Positions 9,432 through 16,499 of a stretch of 32,368 nucleotides of DNA are shown here, one piece after another. How positions within the stretch are numbered: position 1 is the stretch's first letter; every line of letters starts with the position of its first letter. Source of the stretch: Candidatus Nanopelagicaceae bacterium (GTDB lineage Bacteria > Actinomycetota > Actinomycetes > Nanopelagicales > Nanopelagicaceae); contig CANHGU010000005.1 in assembly GCA_947460855.1 (NCBI GenBank), positions 1 to 32,368 of the forward strand. Direction: 5' to 3'. Under the pieces are notes generated by a model, which saw only the letters and a list, made by a program, of their open reading frames with translations, searched no databases and had not been told where the DNA came from. The translations under genes and the position numbers were made by a program.

Positions 9432-9605
9432 TCAGACCTCTAAAACCTGGCGACGATTATAAGTTCCGCAGGTTGGGCAAGCAGTGTGTTGTAGTTTTGG
9501 TTGTTGGCATTGCTCACATGTTGCAAGATGAGCAGGAGTTGTCTTCCACATGCTTCGGCGAGAGCGAGTGCGTGCTCGCGACATTTTTCGCTTTGGTACT
9601 GGCAT
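9432..9605 (-). CDS. rpmF: 50S ribosomal protein L32, zinc-ribbon form
   Basis: Small large-subunit protein of 57 residues, opening MPVPKRKMSRARTRSRRSMW, the standard L32 start. Two cysteine pairs, C30/C33 (CEQC) and C43/C46 (CPTC), make this the zinc-binding C+ form. The ribosome binding site GGAG sits eight bases before the ATG; another in-frame ATG two codons earlier is too close to it. The stop is one base from the proposed rnc start, suggesting translational coupling. The gene order DUF177-rpmF-rnc is widely conserved in bacteria. A strong sigma-70-type promoter lies just upstream. Confidence 0.97.
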   Translation of the reverse strand: MPVPKRKMSRARTRSRRSMWKTTPAHLATCEQCQQPKLQHTACPTCGTYNRRQVLEV

Positions 9606-9625
9606 GATCATTGCTCCTTTATGAA

Positions 9626-9638
9626 TGCGCTTTGCGCA
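9626..9638 (-). other. 5-bp hairpin at the predicted 5' end of the rpmF mRNA
   Basis: TGCGC-AAA-GCGCA is a perfect stem with a three-base loop. From the promoter spacing the transcript would begin within a base or two of this stem, so the rpmF-rnc-mutM-smc mRNA would carry a terminal 5' hairpin, a structure known to slow RNase E-type decay in other bacteria. The role here is inferred. Confidence 0.35.
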
Positions 9639-9645
9639 GGTGAGA

Positions 9646-9674
9646 ATTATCTAGGAAAAGTTCAATCTTGTAAA
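9646..9674 (-). promoter_or_regulatory. Sigma-70-type promoter for rpmF-rnc-mutM-smc-ftsY
   Basis: TTTACA (9669-9674; five of six matches) and GATAAT (9646-9651; five of six) are separated by exactly 17 bases. The predicted start is near 9639, giving a leader of about 34 bases that ends in AAAGGAG and the rpmF ATG. It lies entirely in the 75-base gap between the DUF177 gene and rpmF. This is the best promoter match I noticed in the window. Confidence 0.6.
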
Positions 9675-9680
9675 AACGGC

Positions 9681-10268
9681 TTAACTTTTAAGCGGAAAAT
9701 CCTTCAATGCCGACCACCTTGGGTCATCGGGCGTGTGAGTGTGATCGGTAGGAAGATTGCTCCACTTAAGGCCGCACCCTTGGCATAATCCTGGGCAATC
9801 CTCAGTACACAATGGATTAATAGCTAAATTTAAAATTACAGCATCTCTTATTGCAAGCTCCAAATCAATCTCATCGCCGATCATAAAACTTAAATCGTCT
9901 TCATCTAAATCAATCTCTTGGTCCTTGCGAGGATTAGGTTTGTCTCTGCCTGCCTTCTTGCTACCAGACTTACCAGGTGATTTCTCATAGTAATAGAGCT
10001 CAGTAAAGCTCTCACTAATCGGCCAAATTATTGGTTCAAGGCAACGAGTGCACTCTCCAGTTGCAGTCGCACCGATCTCACCAGTTGCTAGCACTCCTTC
10101 ATCTACAGATTGAATTCTTAAATCCAGTTCAATAACCTCACCGGGCTTAACTGAAAGCAGGTCAACACCAACTGACTCGGAAAGTTTGAGATCAATTTGG
10201 TACTCACGCATCTCCCCAGCCCTATGCGGTAGATCATGGGTATTAAAGATATATATAGATCTTGCCAT
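9681..10268 (-). CDS. DUF177 / YceD family protein
   Basis: Member of the YceD (DUF177) family that is almost always found directly upstream of rpmF; in plants and E. coli relatives are linked to 23S rRNA accumulation. The protein has 195 residues. It shows the conserved GECTRCLEPI (Cys73, Cys76), an acidic linker, then INPLCTEDCPGLCQGCG (Cys154, 158, 162, 165), which may bind metal, and the C-terminal DDPRWSALKDF signature. A Lys/Gly-rich insert lies around 98-115. It starts four bases after the SepIVA-like gene. Precise function in actinobacteria is not established. Confidence 0.92.
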   Translation of the reverse strand: MARSIYIFNTHDLPHRAGEMREYQIDLKLSESVGVDLLSVKPGEVIELDLRIQSVDEGVLATGEIGATATGECTRCLEPIIWPISESFTELYYYEKSPGKSGSKKAGRDKPNPRKDQEIDLDEDDLSFMIGDEIDLELAIRDAVILNLAINPLCTEDCPGLCQGCGLKWSNLPTDHTHTPDDPRWSALKDFPLKS

Positions 10269-10272
10269 TAAA

Positions 10273-10749
10273 TTACTTTTTTAATTCAGAGAGCGCGTGC
10301 TTTGTCTCAAATCCATCAAGCTGATCACGTCCCTTACTTATTACATCTAAAGTTTTATTCAATATAACTTCAATTGTGGCCAGGCGAGAATCAATATAAG
10401 CCTCAATTTCTTCTCTACTCTTTTCGCTATCGGCATTAGCTTCAGCAAGAATTCGATTTGCCTCTTTACGAGCATTCGCGACAATGGTGGTCTGTTCGAC
10501 TAATCGGGAAACTTCTTCTCTTGCTTGTTCAATAATTGCATCAGCTTGTTTATGCGCATCTTCTAAAATATCTTCTTTCTCACGTTGAATCGAAATAGCT
10601 TTGGCTAAATCATTTGGGAAAGAAACCTTTATACGATCAAGGAGTTGAAGTAACTCACCTCTATTTAGTACGCAAGATGCTGATAGTGGGACTGAGCGGG
10701 CCTCTTCAACCGCTGCAATTGCTGCCTCTAAATTTTCGACTACATCCAT
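10273..10749 (-). CDS. SepIVA/DivIVA-like coiled-coil protein
   Basis: A 158-residue, mostly helical protein beginning MDVVENLEAAIAAVEEARSV, with a long predicted coiled coil rich in Glu, Ala and Arg (about 55-135) and no membrane segment. Position between coaD and the DUF177-rpmF-rnc genes matches the actinobacterial family annotated as cell division initiation protein, including mycobacterial SepIVA, which is needed for septation. It also resembles ATP synthase b-subunit helices, a common misannotation that the context does not support. It is shorter than mycobacterial SepIVA (about 245 residues, from memory). It starts two bases after the coaD stop. Confidence 0.78.
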   Translation of the reverse strand: MDVVENLEAAIAAVEEARSVPLSASCVLNRGELLQLLDRIKVSFPNDLAKAISIQREKEDILEDAHKQADAIIEQAREEVSRLVEQTTIVANARKEANRILAEANADSEKSREEIEAYIDSRLATIEVILNKTLDVISKGRDQLDGFETKHALSELKK

Positions 10750-10751
10750 GA

Positions 10752-11234
10752 TTAGCCTTTCCGCTCAAGTCTAGATTTTAACTTATCAACGATGGCGGCT
10801 GGCATATATGCCGATACATCTCCACCATAACTTGCAATTTCCTTGACTAAGGAGGATGAGAGAAATGAATGTGAAGGAGCGGTAGACATGAATAATGTCT
10901 CTACCCCTTGTAATTGAAGATTTACCTGACTCATTTGTAATTCATAATCAAAATCACTTACTGCTCGCAAGCCTTTAACAATTGTTGGAATCTTATTCGC
11001 TCGACAGTAATCAACTAGCAAGCCAGACCAAGAATCCACCGTGACATTCTTATATCGACTAGTTACTTCTTTGATCATCTCAATACGTTCATCAACAGTA
11101 AAAAGAGAGCTCTTGGTTTGATTTACCAAGACGGCAATGATTACCTCATCAAACAGAGTACAAGCCCTTGCGATGATATCTAAATGACCATTTGTAATCG
11201 GATCAAATGATCCTGGACAAACTACGCGCCTCAT
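10752..11234 (-). CDS. coaD: Phosphopantetheine adenylyltransferase
   Basis: Catalyses the fourth step of coenzyme A synthesis, joining 4'-phosphopantetheine and ATP to dephospho-CoA. It is 160 residues, the normal length, as a single nucleotidyltransferase fold. Visible motifs are CPGSFDPITNGHLDII with the T-N-G-H ATP-binding signature (14-17), KGLRAVSDFDYELQM, and SFLSSSLVKEIASYGGDVS near 123-141, the ISSxxxR/K-like nucleotide loop. It ends two bases before the SepIVA-like gene and begins 43 bases after rsmD. Confidence 0.98.
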   Translation of the reverse strand: MRRVVCPGSFDPITNGHLDIIARACTLFDEVIIAVLVNQTKSSLFTVDERIEMIKEVTSRYKNVTVDSWSGLLVDYCRANKIPTIVKGLRAVSDFDYELQMSQVNLQLQGVETLFMSTAPSHSFLSSSLVKEIASYGGDVSAYMPAAIVDKLKSRLERKG

Positions 11235-11277
11235 GGTTAAAACGCTAGCAAGTAATTGCTAAGTAAGCCATTTTCAC

Positions 11278-11862
11278 TCATACAGTGCGCTCAGTTATCA
11301 CTCCATAATGAATACTTCCAGCACCATAGGATCGGACTTTTAGCTCAGTTAATCCATCGGGCCATAGAAATGGTTTGGCTTTTCCGTCTCGCTCAATAGC
11401 AACAACACCAAACTTGTTTAGCAGATTTAACATGATTATTTTCCTCAGAATTTTCTCTACCTCTGAATTAGAAACCTCATACGGTGGATCTATATAGATA
11501 ATTTCATATTTATTAGTATCAGAATGATTTAAGAATTCAAATACAGTTTTATTATGTACTTTAAATTTTCCAACACCGTCAACTCCAGTTAATAAGTTAA
11601 AATTCTGCTCACAAATATCTGAGCTAGTTGAATTGCTCTCTACCGATTCAACTAAAGCTGCTCCTCTTGATAGCGCCTCAACTCCTACAGCTCCAGATCC
11701 TGCAAATAAATCTAGGAAGTGAAGGCCCTCTAAAGTACCGAAGGTTGAAACTAAAGATGAAAATAATCCCTCACGTGCACGATCTGATGTTGGCCTGGTT
11801 ATTGAAGGTGGTGAAAATAATTTTCTCCCCTTTGCAATCCCAGCAATTATCCGCATACTCAT
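11278..11862 (-). CDS. rsmD: 16S rRNA (guanine-966-N2)-methyltransferase
   Basis: SAM-dependent methyltransferase acting on assembled 30S particles. It has 194 residues. It begins MRIIAGIAKGRKLFSPP (after a possible two-codon extension), followed by TRPTSDRAREGLFSSL, the SAM-binding LDLFAGSGAVGVEALSRGA and the catalytic YIDPPY. The ATG overlaps the recG stop by four bases (ATGA), so it is coupled to recG; a second ATG two codons later is also possible. The recG-rsmD-coaD order is conserved in actinobacteria. Confidence 0.96.
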   Translation of the reverse strand: MSMRIIAGIAKGRKLFSPPSITRPTSDRAREGLFSSLVSTFGTLEGLHFLDLFAGSGAVGVEALSRGAALVESVESNSTSSDICEQNFNLLTGVDGVGKFKVHNKTVFEFLNHSDTNKYEIIYIDPPYEVSNSEVEKILRKIIMLNLLNKFGVVAIERDGKAKPFLWPDGLTELKVRSYGAGSIHYGVITERTV

Positions 11863-14045
11863 GATTTATCCATGAATCTGGCTGCTTCATCGCTTTTCAG
11901 TTTAGCAACCTCACTCTTTAGTTCCGGTAGATGATTTATCTCTGGATCACTCTCTAAAATCTTAAGGGCAACCTGGCGGGCCTGATCAATTAAATCTTCA
12001 TCCCGCAGCACTCTTAGTAATCGCAGATGAGATCTACCACCAGATTGCGATCTACCAAGCACATCGCCCTCTTTGCGTTGCTCAAGATCTAATCTTGCGA
12101 GCTCAAATCCATCTAAGGTGGCAGCAAGTGCGTTAAGTCGCTGCATACTTTGTGAATCCTCTTGCGAATTTGTAACCAGTAAACATAAGCCCGGCACACT
12201 ACCTCTGCCAACTCGTCCACGTAATTGGTGAAGTTGAGATATACCGAATCTGTCAGCATCCATAATGACCATCATTGATGCATTTGGAACATCTACTCCA
12301 ACTTCAATAACAGTAGTTGCGACTAGGACATCTATTTGGCCACTTGCAAATGCACTCATGGTTTGATCTTTCACCTCACTCGACTGGCGTCCATGTAATG
12401 TTGCAATTTTCAATCCAGCTAGGGCGCCTTTGGCTAACTCTGGCGCCAACTCTTCAACGGCACTCATCTGCTCATTATCTAAAAGCTCTTCTCCCAATAA
12501 TTGAGCAGCAGCTATCTCGCGCTCGGTTAGTTTTTTATTTGGATTTACGATTCGGGGAGCAACTATATAAACCTGATGACCCTTAGCTACCTCCTCATTG
12601 ACTCGTTCCCAAGCACGATTTAAGAAATGAGGTTTATCAAGTACTGGAATTATGTGTGTAGTAATTGCAACTCGACCACTCGGTAACTCCCTAAGTGTTG
12701 AGATATCTAAATCACCAAAGACTGTCATAGCAACAGTTCTAGGAATTGGTGTTGCCGTCATTACAAGTAGGTGAGGTGGCTGCTTAGCTTTCATGCGAAG
12801 TGCATCCCGTTGCTCTACACCAAATCTATGCTGTTCATCAACAACTACAAGCCCAAGATCTGCAAACTCGACGCCGTCTGAAATTAGAGCATGCGTACCA
12901 ATTACTATTCCGGTTTGGCCACTAGCTAACTTTGCGTGGATTTCTTTTTTCTGACCAGTTGTCAGTGAACCAGTTAGCAGCTCAACTTGTGTTCCGATCG
13001 AAGTTGCTTGCAAAGTCCCTGCTTGTGCTAAATCGCCAAGTAACTTATTAATAGTGCGAAAATGCTGCTGAGCAAGAACTTCAGTCGGTGCAAGTAGTGC
13101 TGCCTGGCCAGATGAATCAACTACTGAGAGCATCGCTCTGAGTGCGACTACAGTTTTACCAGATCCAACCTCACCTTGTAGCAGCCGGTGCATTGGATAC
13201 TTATTTGATAAATCTTTTTCAATTTGAGTATTTACCTCTATCTGACCGGCCGTATATTTAAATGGCAAGCGCTGCTCAAAAGCTGCAACCAAAACAGGTG
13301 TATTTGGTGTACGAGATTTCGTGCTTAACTTTACTATTTCATTTCTTCGCTGCCCAAGTAAGAGTTGTAATAACAGTGCCTCATCAAATGTGAGCCTGGC
13401 CCTTGCTTTCTCTGCTGACTCTAAATCTGATGGTAGGTGAATATCTGAAAAGGCTTTTTTTAAATTAGGGAAGTCAAACTCAGTTGCGATATCTGTAGGT
13501 AGGTAATCAGGCATTTCATCAAGTGAATCCAGTGCTAACTTCACACACTGCATAACCTTCCACGAAGGCAACTTTGCTGAAGCCGGATACACAGGCAAGT
13601 ATTTGCCAGCAAACTCTGCTACAGCGGCATCAACATCATCACCATCTGGAATTAACTGATAATCTGGATGAGATAACTGTCGTTTGCCTTTAAATACGCC
13701 AACCTTTCCAGCAAACATTCCTACTCGCCCAGTCTTAAGCTCTTTCTCGCGCCATGCTTGATTAAAAAATGTTAGAGATAAATTCGCACTGCCATCTGTG
13801 ACAACGACCTCTAATATGTTCTTTCCATTAGCTCGTCGTAATTTAACCGCCTCAATCTCAGCCAAAATTGTCACATCATCATCGGCAATTAATGTTGAAA
13901 TATCGGTTAATTCACCTCGAACTACATACCTTCTTGGATAGTGGCGTAGTAACTCATTAACTGTGCTCATACCAAAAGATTTCTCCAAAACAGAAGCGGT
14001 GCGATCACCTACTATGTTTTGCAATCTGCTCTCAAGGCTGGCCAT
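11859..14045 (-). CDS. recG: ATP-dependent DNA helicase RecG
   Basis: Superfamily 2 helicase that remodels stalled replication forks and branched DNA. From the chosen ATG it has 728 residues: an N-terminal wedge/OB domain (about 40-150, with HYPRRYVVRGELTDI), Walker A GEVGSGKT, DEQHRFGVEQR (motif II), VMTATPIPRT (motif III), and C-terminal motifs including VATTVIEVGVDVPNAS and QLRGRVGRG. A GTG seven codons upstream (14066) is an alternative. The ATG is preferred because it matches the family start MASLESRL-like helix, and GATACT lies exactly six bases before it with no ribosome binding site, as for a leaderless mRNA. It is divergent from rpmB. Confidence 0.96.
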   Translation of the reverse strand: MASLESRLQNIVGDRTASVLEKSFGMSTVNELLRHYPRRYVVRGELTDISTLIADDDVTILAEIEAVKLRRANGKNILEVVVTDGSANLSLTFFNQAWREKELKTGRVGMFAGKVGVFKGKRQLSHPDYQLIPDGDDVDAAVAEFAGKYLPVYPASAKLPSWKVMQCVKLALDSLDEMPDYLPTDIATEFDFPNLKKAFSDIHLPSDLESAEKARARLTFDEALLLQLLLGQRRNEIVKLSTKSRTPNTPVLVAAFEQRLPFKYTAGQIEVNTQIEKDLSNKYPMHRLLQGEVGSGKTVVALRAMLSVVDSSGQAALLAPTEVLAQQHFRTINKLLGDLAQAGTLQATSIGTQVELLTGSLTTGQKKEIHAKLASGQTGIVIGTHALISDGVEFADLGLVVVDEQHRFGVEQRDALRMKAKQPPHLLVMTATPIPRTVAMTVFGDLDISTLRELPSGRVAITTHIIPVLDKPHFLNRAWERVNEEVAKGHQVYIVAPRIVNPNKKLTEREIAAAQLLGEELLDNEQMSAVEELAPELAKGALAGLKIATLHGRQSSEVKDQTMSAFASGQIDVLVATTVIEVGVDVPNASMMVIMDADRFGISQLHQLRGRVGRGSVPGLCLLVTNSQEDSQSMQRLNALAATLDGFELARLDLEQRKEGDVLGRSQSGGRSHLRLLRVLRDEDLIDQARQVALKILESDPEINHLPELKSEVAKLKSDEAARFMDKS

Positions 14046-14126
14046 AGTGGAAGTATCCAATGCCACCTGCTTTATCTCGCGTAATTACCCACCGGATTAG
14101 CCATTTAATGCCCTTGCGAGGTAATC

Positions 14127-14156
14127 TTTCGCCTCTAATTAGTTCATTCGGCGAAA
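14127..14156 (+). promoter_or_regulatory. Inverted repeat in the rpmB upstream region
   Basis: TTTCGCC-N16-GGCGAAA forms a perfect 7-bp repeat ending four bases before the GGGAG ribosome binding site of rpmB. In the mRNA it could fold next to the binding site; as DNA it could be an operator. CTAATTAG, a palindrome, lies in the loop. No evidence tells which. Confidence 0.35.
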
Positions 14157-14172
14157 TAAGGGAGCAAATAAA

Positions 14173-14358
14173 GTGTCATCAGTATGCGATCTATGTGGCA
14201 AAGCCCCAAGCTTTGGCAATAATGTCTCCCACTCAAAGCGTGCTACCCGTCGCCGTTGGAACCCAAATATTCAAAAGATTCGTACATTTGTTAATGGACA
14301 GAGTAAGCGCAAGAATGTTTGTGCATCATGTCTTAAAGCAGGCAAAGCAGTTCGCTAG
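14173..14358 (+). CDS. rpmB: 50S ribosomal protein L28, zinc-binding form
   Basis: Large-subunit ribosomal protein of 61 residues. The start MSSVCDLCGKAPSFGNNVSH and the central RRRWNPNIQKIRTFVNG are characteristic of L28. Cys5/Cys8 and Cys50/Cys53 make it the C+ zinc form. The GTG start has GGGAG eight bases upstream. It is divergent from recG, as in many actinobacteria, and its stop codon directly abuts the stop codon of the convergent thiL with no base between. Confidence 0.97.
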   Translation: MSSVCDLCGKAPSFGNNVSHSKRATRRRWNPNIQKIRTFVNGQSKRKNVCASCLKAGKAVR

Positions 14359-15294
14359 TTAAAAGTGTTGGTAGCCTGAGTTTTTAAGCTCTACTCCATC
14401 TAGTAGTAATTTCCCATCACCCGACTCAACTCTACCTATCTCTATTCCTAAATCGCTATTAGCGTTTGTTTTATTAACTGTTGCAAGAAAGAAATGATCC
14501 TCACCACCAGATAAAATCCAATCAAATACATCTTCATTTAATTCAGTAGCAAGTTCGGAAAGATCCTTAAAATCAGGCGATTTCGCAATAAGCTCTTTAC
14601 TCAAATTTAAATTTACCGAGGAAGCACTAGCAATATGAAGTGCATCAGTTGTTAGCCCATCACTAATGTCACACATAGAGGTTGCATATTGAATTAATTT
14701 ATTAGGTGCTACTAATTTTGGATTTAAGTGAGCATCAACTACATATCTTGGCCGATCTAATCCCCGACTTAATATTGCAAGTCCAGCAGCTGATAAACCG
14801 GTAAGCGATGAGAGATAGATGAGATCTCCTACCTTTGCGCCACTTCTAGTAATCGGATTTCCAGAAATATCGCCAAGCGCAGTAATGCTTAGCATCATTT
14901 TTTCAGATTTACTTAAGTCCCCACCAATCACGCTGACTTCAAATCTATCTGCAACGGAGCGAATTCCCTTCGCTAGTTCGAGCACAATCTCTGCATTATT
15001 TATCTCAGAGATAGCGGCTGCAACTAACAAATATTTAGGCACGGCTCCCATTGCAAAAATATCTGCAAGATTGGCAGTTGTTAGCTTTGCACCAATTTGA
15101 AATGGTTGGGACCAGTTACGATTAAAGTGAATATCTTCTACAGCCATATCTACCGCTGCAACTAACTTATTACTTGACGGCTGCACTACCGCCGCATCAT
15201 CGCCAATTCCTACCTCAACCTGGCTTTGAAATGAGGTGTGAAATAGATCGCGCAAGCGTGCGATGAGCCCTGCCTCAGATTCAATCAATGCCAC
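14359..15294 (-). CDS. thiL: Thiamine-monophosphate kinase
   Basis: Phosphorylates thiamine monophosphate to the active diphosphate cofactor. It has 311 residues of the PurM/SelD-like ATP-binding superfamily. Recognisable pieces are GIGDDAAVV (29-37), AVDMAVEDIHF, ANLADIFAMGAVPKYLLVA, VIGGDLSKSE, CDISDGLTTDALHIA and the C-terminal LSGGEDHFFLATV. The GTG at 15294 has GGGGA directly next to it; the TTG two codons later would have better spacing, so the true start is uncertain by two residues. It is convergent with rpmB and divergent from the Lrp-like gene. Confidence 0.95.
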   Translation of the reverse strand: MALIESEAGLIARLRDLFHTSFQSQVEVGIGDDAAVVQPSSNKLVAAVDMAVEDIHFNRNWSQPFQIGAKLTTANLADIFAMGAVPKYLLVAAAISEINNAEIVLELAKGIRSVADRFEVSVIGGDLSKSEKMMLSITALGDISGNPITRSGAKVGDLIYLSSLTGLSAAGLAILSRGLDRPRYVVDAHLNPKLVAPNKLIQYATSMCDISDGLTTDALHIASASSVNLNLSKELIAKSPDFKDLSELATELNEDVFDWILSGGEDHFFLATVNKTNANSDLGIEIGRVESGDGKLLLDGVELKNSGYQHF

Positions 15295-15331
15295 TCCCCA
15301 ATTAACTCGCTATAGGCTACCCTTTAATTAC

Positions 15332-15358
15332 GCTTTGGTTCATTGCTGAACCTAAAGC
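15332..15358 (+). promoter_or_regulatory. 11-bp bulged palindrome upstream of the Lrp-like gene
   Basis: GCTTTGGTTCA-TTGC-TGAACC-T-AAAGC pairs over eleven base pairs with one bulged T and a four-base loop. It lies in the 84-base gap between the divergent thiL and Lrp-like genes, nine bases before the GAAAGG ribosome binding site of the latter. It could be a 5'-leader hairpin or a protein operator controlling either gene. Confidence 0.45.
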
Positions 15359-15378
15359 ATTAAATTGAAAGGCAAGAA

Positions 15379-15615
15379 ATGTCTGTTCAGGCTTACATTC
15401 TTATTCAAACTGAAGTAGGTAAGGCATCTAGCGTAGCAAAAGCTGTCTCTGCTATAGCTGGTGTAACTATCGCTGAAGGTGTTACCGGTCCATATGATGT
15501 AATTATGCGTGCAGAATCTGCGAGCATGGAAGATCTAGGCCGCACAGTTTTAGCAAAGGTGCAATCTGTATCTGGTATCACTAGAACTCTTACCTGCCCA
15601 GTTACCACTTTTTGA
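15379..15615 (+). CDS. Stand-alone Lrp/AsnC ligand-binding (RAM) domain protein
   Basis: A 78-residue alpha-beta sandwich protein with no DNA-binding domain: MSVQAYILIQTEVGKASSVA, GVTIAEGVTGPYDVIMRAES and VSGITRTLTCPVTTF match the C-terminal effector-binding half of Lrp/AsnC regulators. Such single-domain proteins form rings and may bind amino acids, but no role is settled. The ATG has GAAAGG seven bases before it. A gene of this kind is commonly found near thiL in actinobacteria (from memory). Confidence 0.9.
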   Translation: MSVQAYILIQTEVGKASSVAKAVSAIAGVTIAEGVTGPYDVIMRAESASMEDLGRTVLAKVQSVSGITRTLTCPVTTF

Positions 15616-15672
15616 GCTTTTAAGAATTGCTCTTTTTTTGACTAAACTTATTAGTTACCGAAGAGCAATTCT
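15614..15672 (+). terminator. Terminator-like structure after the Lrp-like gene
   Basis: GAGC (15614-15617) can pair with GCTC (15629-15632), followed by seven T, a weak intrinsic terminator. The same GCTC arm is also part of a perfect 12-bp repeat AGAATTGCTCTT (15623-15634) and AAGAGCAATTCT (15661-15672), with an inner 7-bp stem TGACTAA/TTAGTTA. The two folds exclude each other. The region lies between convergent genes and may end transcripts from both sides. The rest of the 162-base gap holds nothing I recognise. Confidence 0.45.
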
Positions 15673-15777
15673 GTAAAATAACTTTGGATAGGACGCAGGT
15701 AGATAATCATTTTGCCCAAAGAGTTCCGTGCACTTTTGGTCTAAATTTAGGAATATTAGAACTCTTGATTCTTTACA

Positions 15778-16008
15778 CTAAAACCAACGGATCATGCCAA
15801 TAATTCCAGCTGTTGCATAGAAAAATTGTAGGAAAAGAATCCCTTTGTGTTTACCGAGGAAAGCCCAAACTCCTATAAATGCAGACGAAGCGAGCAAAAG
15901 AGTAAACCCAATAAATTCAGCTCCAATATTAGCCGCCACCAGTAACGAATAAATTATTGCCGTCACTACCCCTAACCATTCAAAAACCTTTGACTTGTTT
16001 AGGCTCAT
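15778..16008 (-). CDS. Small membrane protein of unknown function
   Basis: A 76-residue protein with about three hydrophobic segments: VVTAIIYSLLVAANIGAEFI (14-33), FTLLLASSAFIGVWAFL (35-51) and ILFLQFFYATAGIIGMI (57-73), ending RWF. A short Lys-containing N-terminus and the GKHKG loop are the only clearly charged parts. The three-helix size and Trp/Phe pattern faintly recall half-transporters such as SemiSWEET or PnuC segments, but I do not recognise a family. Its ATG directly follows the stop codon of the YbaK-type gene (TAA-ATG), so it is very likely cotranslated, supporting a real gene. Confidence 0.7.
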   Translation of the reverse strand: MSLNKSKVFEWLGVVTAIIYSLLVAANIGAEFIGFTLLLASSAFIGVWAFLGKHKGILFLQFFYATAGIIGMIRWF

Positions 16009-16497
16009 TTACTCTCCTACTTTCATTGATCTAGCACTAGCTGAAGTAAGTAACTCATTATATGTAGTTGGAAATACCGCGTGTGGATGGCCAGCAGCAG
16101 CCCACACTACTTCATAATCATTTAGTGATTCGTCAATCAAAGTGATTGCTGGCTGGTTTATCCATCCAACAGGAGCGACTCCGCCAATAGAAAATCCAGA
16201 ATTGTTTTTTACGTAATCTGCATCAACTCGATCTAATTTATCTACATTTAAAGCTTTTGCGACTAAATCAGTATCAACTCGGTGGCGACCTGAAGTAATA
16301 ACAAGTAATGGACTCTGATCTGGCAGTTTGAAGATAATTGAGGATGCAATTTGTCCAACCTCTATACCTAGAGCTGCCGCAGCTTCTGCTGCACTTCTAG
16401 CACTATCTGATAAAACTTTAATTTGGCCGGTAATACCGTGGTCACACAATGATTGCTGAACTCGCCTGACCGCGCTTTTTTCTAGAACGCCCTCCAT
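16009..16497 (-). CDS. YbaK/EbsC-type aminoacyl-tRNA deacylase
   Basis: A 162-residue single-domain protein of the YbaK/ProX family, which hydrolyses mischarged aminoacyl-tRNA, chiefly on tRNA-Pro. Supporting segments are AALGIEVGQIASSIIFKLPD with the conserved lysine in FK, LLVITSGRHRVDTDLVAKAL, and GFSIGGVAPVGW, the glycine-rich active-site wall. The late AAAGHPHAVFPTTYNELL is also family-typical. Substrate (Cys, Ala or other) cannot be told from sequence. It begins two bases after the ddl stop and abuts the small membrane gene. Confidence 0.9.
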   Translation of the reverse strand: MEGVLEKSAVRRVQQSLCDHGITGQIKVLSDSARSAAEAAAALGIEVGQIASSIIFKLPDQSPLLVITSGRHRVDTDLVAKALNVDKLDRVDADYVKNNSGFSIGGVAPVGWINQPAITLIDESLNDYEVVWAAAGHPHAVFPTTYNELLTSASARSMKVGE

Positions 16498-16499
16498 CT

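Noticed and set aside
14060-14362. A 100-codon plus-strand frame overlapping rpmB
   Set aside because: Out of frame with rpmB, which matches L28 exactly with both cysteine pairs; the longer frame has no family features.
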